DNA of 53,339 nt, from NCBI GenBank assembly GCA_015484945.1, contig WFUO01000065.1, positions 1 to 53,339 of the forward strand, in the 5' to 3' direction. This document shows, one piece after another, positions 53,236-53,339 of the stretch; the first letter of the stretch is position 1; every line of letters starts with the position of its first letter. Source of the DNA: Gammaproteobacteria bacterium. GTDB taxonomy: Bacteria > Pseudomonadota > Gammaproteobacteria > WFUO01. Made by a program: the position numbers and the translations under genes. A model generated the notes under the pieces. It ran no database searches. It was not told the origin of the DNA and saw only the letters and a program-made list of their open reading frames with translations.

Positions 53236-53339
53236 ATGCGCCACGATGTCACCATCAACGCGTACAACACCCCGCCCATGCCGCTGATGCAGCCCGGCGC
53301 CAGGCCGGCGCCGGCTCACCTGGCAGGCCGGGCCGGCGA
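53236..53339 (+). CDS. Start of an unidentified gene (3' end outside window)
   Basis: ATG 53236 follows a GGGAGG stretch ten bases upstream, and the frame stays open for 34 codons to the window edge. The visible residues (MRHDVTINAYNTPPMPLMQP, then Pro/Ala/Gly-rich) show no signal peptide and match nothing I recognise. The long leader and ribosome-binding site support a real gene. Confidence 0.45.
   Translation, partial: MRHDVTINAYNTPPMPLMQPGARPAPAHLAGRAG

Noticed and set aside
1-53339. CRISPR arrays, rRNA, tRNA, intact insertion sequences, prophage genes
   Set aside because: No repeated spacer-like arrays, cloverleaf sequences, transposase motifs or phage genes were recognised on reading; a dedicated tRNA/ncRNA scan was not possible.

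Overview
The window is a moderately GC-rich stretch of a gammaproteobacterial chromosome. Gene order supports this placement: rpoE-rseA-rseB-rseC-degQ next to lepA-lepB-rnc-era-recO-pdxJ with nadB divergent, sdhCDAB-sdhE-ygfX divergent from ygfZ, mfd-csiV-MTI phosphorylase-nagZ as I recall it from Pseudomonas, and rlmD-cysM next to a BarA/GacS-type hybrid sensor. A thiosulfate/sulfane-sulfur gene cluster hints at a sulfur-metabolising lineage, but the species cannot be named from this window. No rRNA, tRNA, CRISPR array, prophage or intact insertion sequence was seen.

Layout. 1-1856: end of a GNAT acetyltransferase gene, a DUF7931-like gene and an exported secretin-like protein. 1974-5278 (minus): a tightly coupled operon of a YeeE/YedE (TsuA-like) transporter, a 67-residue protein with three PCG motifs, a His-rich cytosolic protein, an exported two-domain rhodanese and a DUF3144 protein. 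5483-9868: mfd and csiV. 9919-17128 (minus): two purine/methylthio salvage enzymes, an MscS channel, nagZ, two peptide-type ABC permeases, a lipoprotein binding protein and a CYTH protein. 17197-23432: a PQQ-fold dehydrogenase-like protein converging on rlmD, cysM, and a divergent hybrid sensor whose kinase core is eroded. 23447-33894 (minus): pdxJ back to rpoE, a long envelope-stress, translation and RNA-processing block. 34116-35759: nadB. 36044-39938 (minus): the succinate dehydrogenase operon. 40111-42185: ygfZ and an HDOD protein. 42195-52303 (minus): lysS, prfB (programmed frameshift), recJ, an RpfE-like gene, a rhomboid protease, thrC, hom and alaC. 52459-52830: an Mth938-like protein. 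52831-53235: a repeat-rich gap leading to a truncated ORF.

How the genes work together. The sigma-E block makes the stress sigma factor, its anti-sigma RseA, the RseB sensor and a DegQ-type periplasmic protease; a good sigma-E-type promoter lies in front of rpoE, so it probably drives itself. MTI phosphorylase yields hypoxanthine, which the adjacent phosphoribosyltransferase can return to IMP. NagZ encoded together with a peptide-type importer suggests muropeptide recycling. The YeeE transporter, the rhodanese and CysM (thiosulfate-capable in other bacteria) form a plausible route from thiosulfate to cysteine.

Most worth following up: (1) the PCG-repeat microprotein and its transporter operon; (2) the BarA/GacS-position sensor that has lost its phospho-accepting His and the N-box Asn but keeps intact receiver and HPt domains; (3) nested palindromes upstream of the HDOD gene; (4) the NagZ-linked importer that has no local ATPase.
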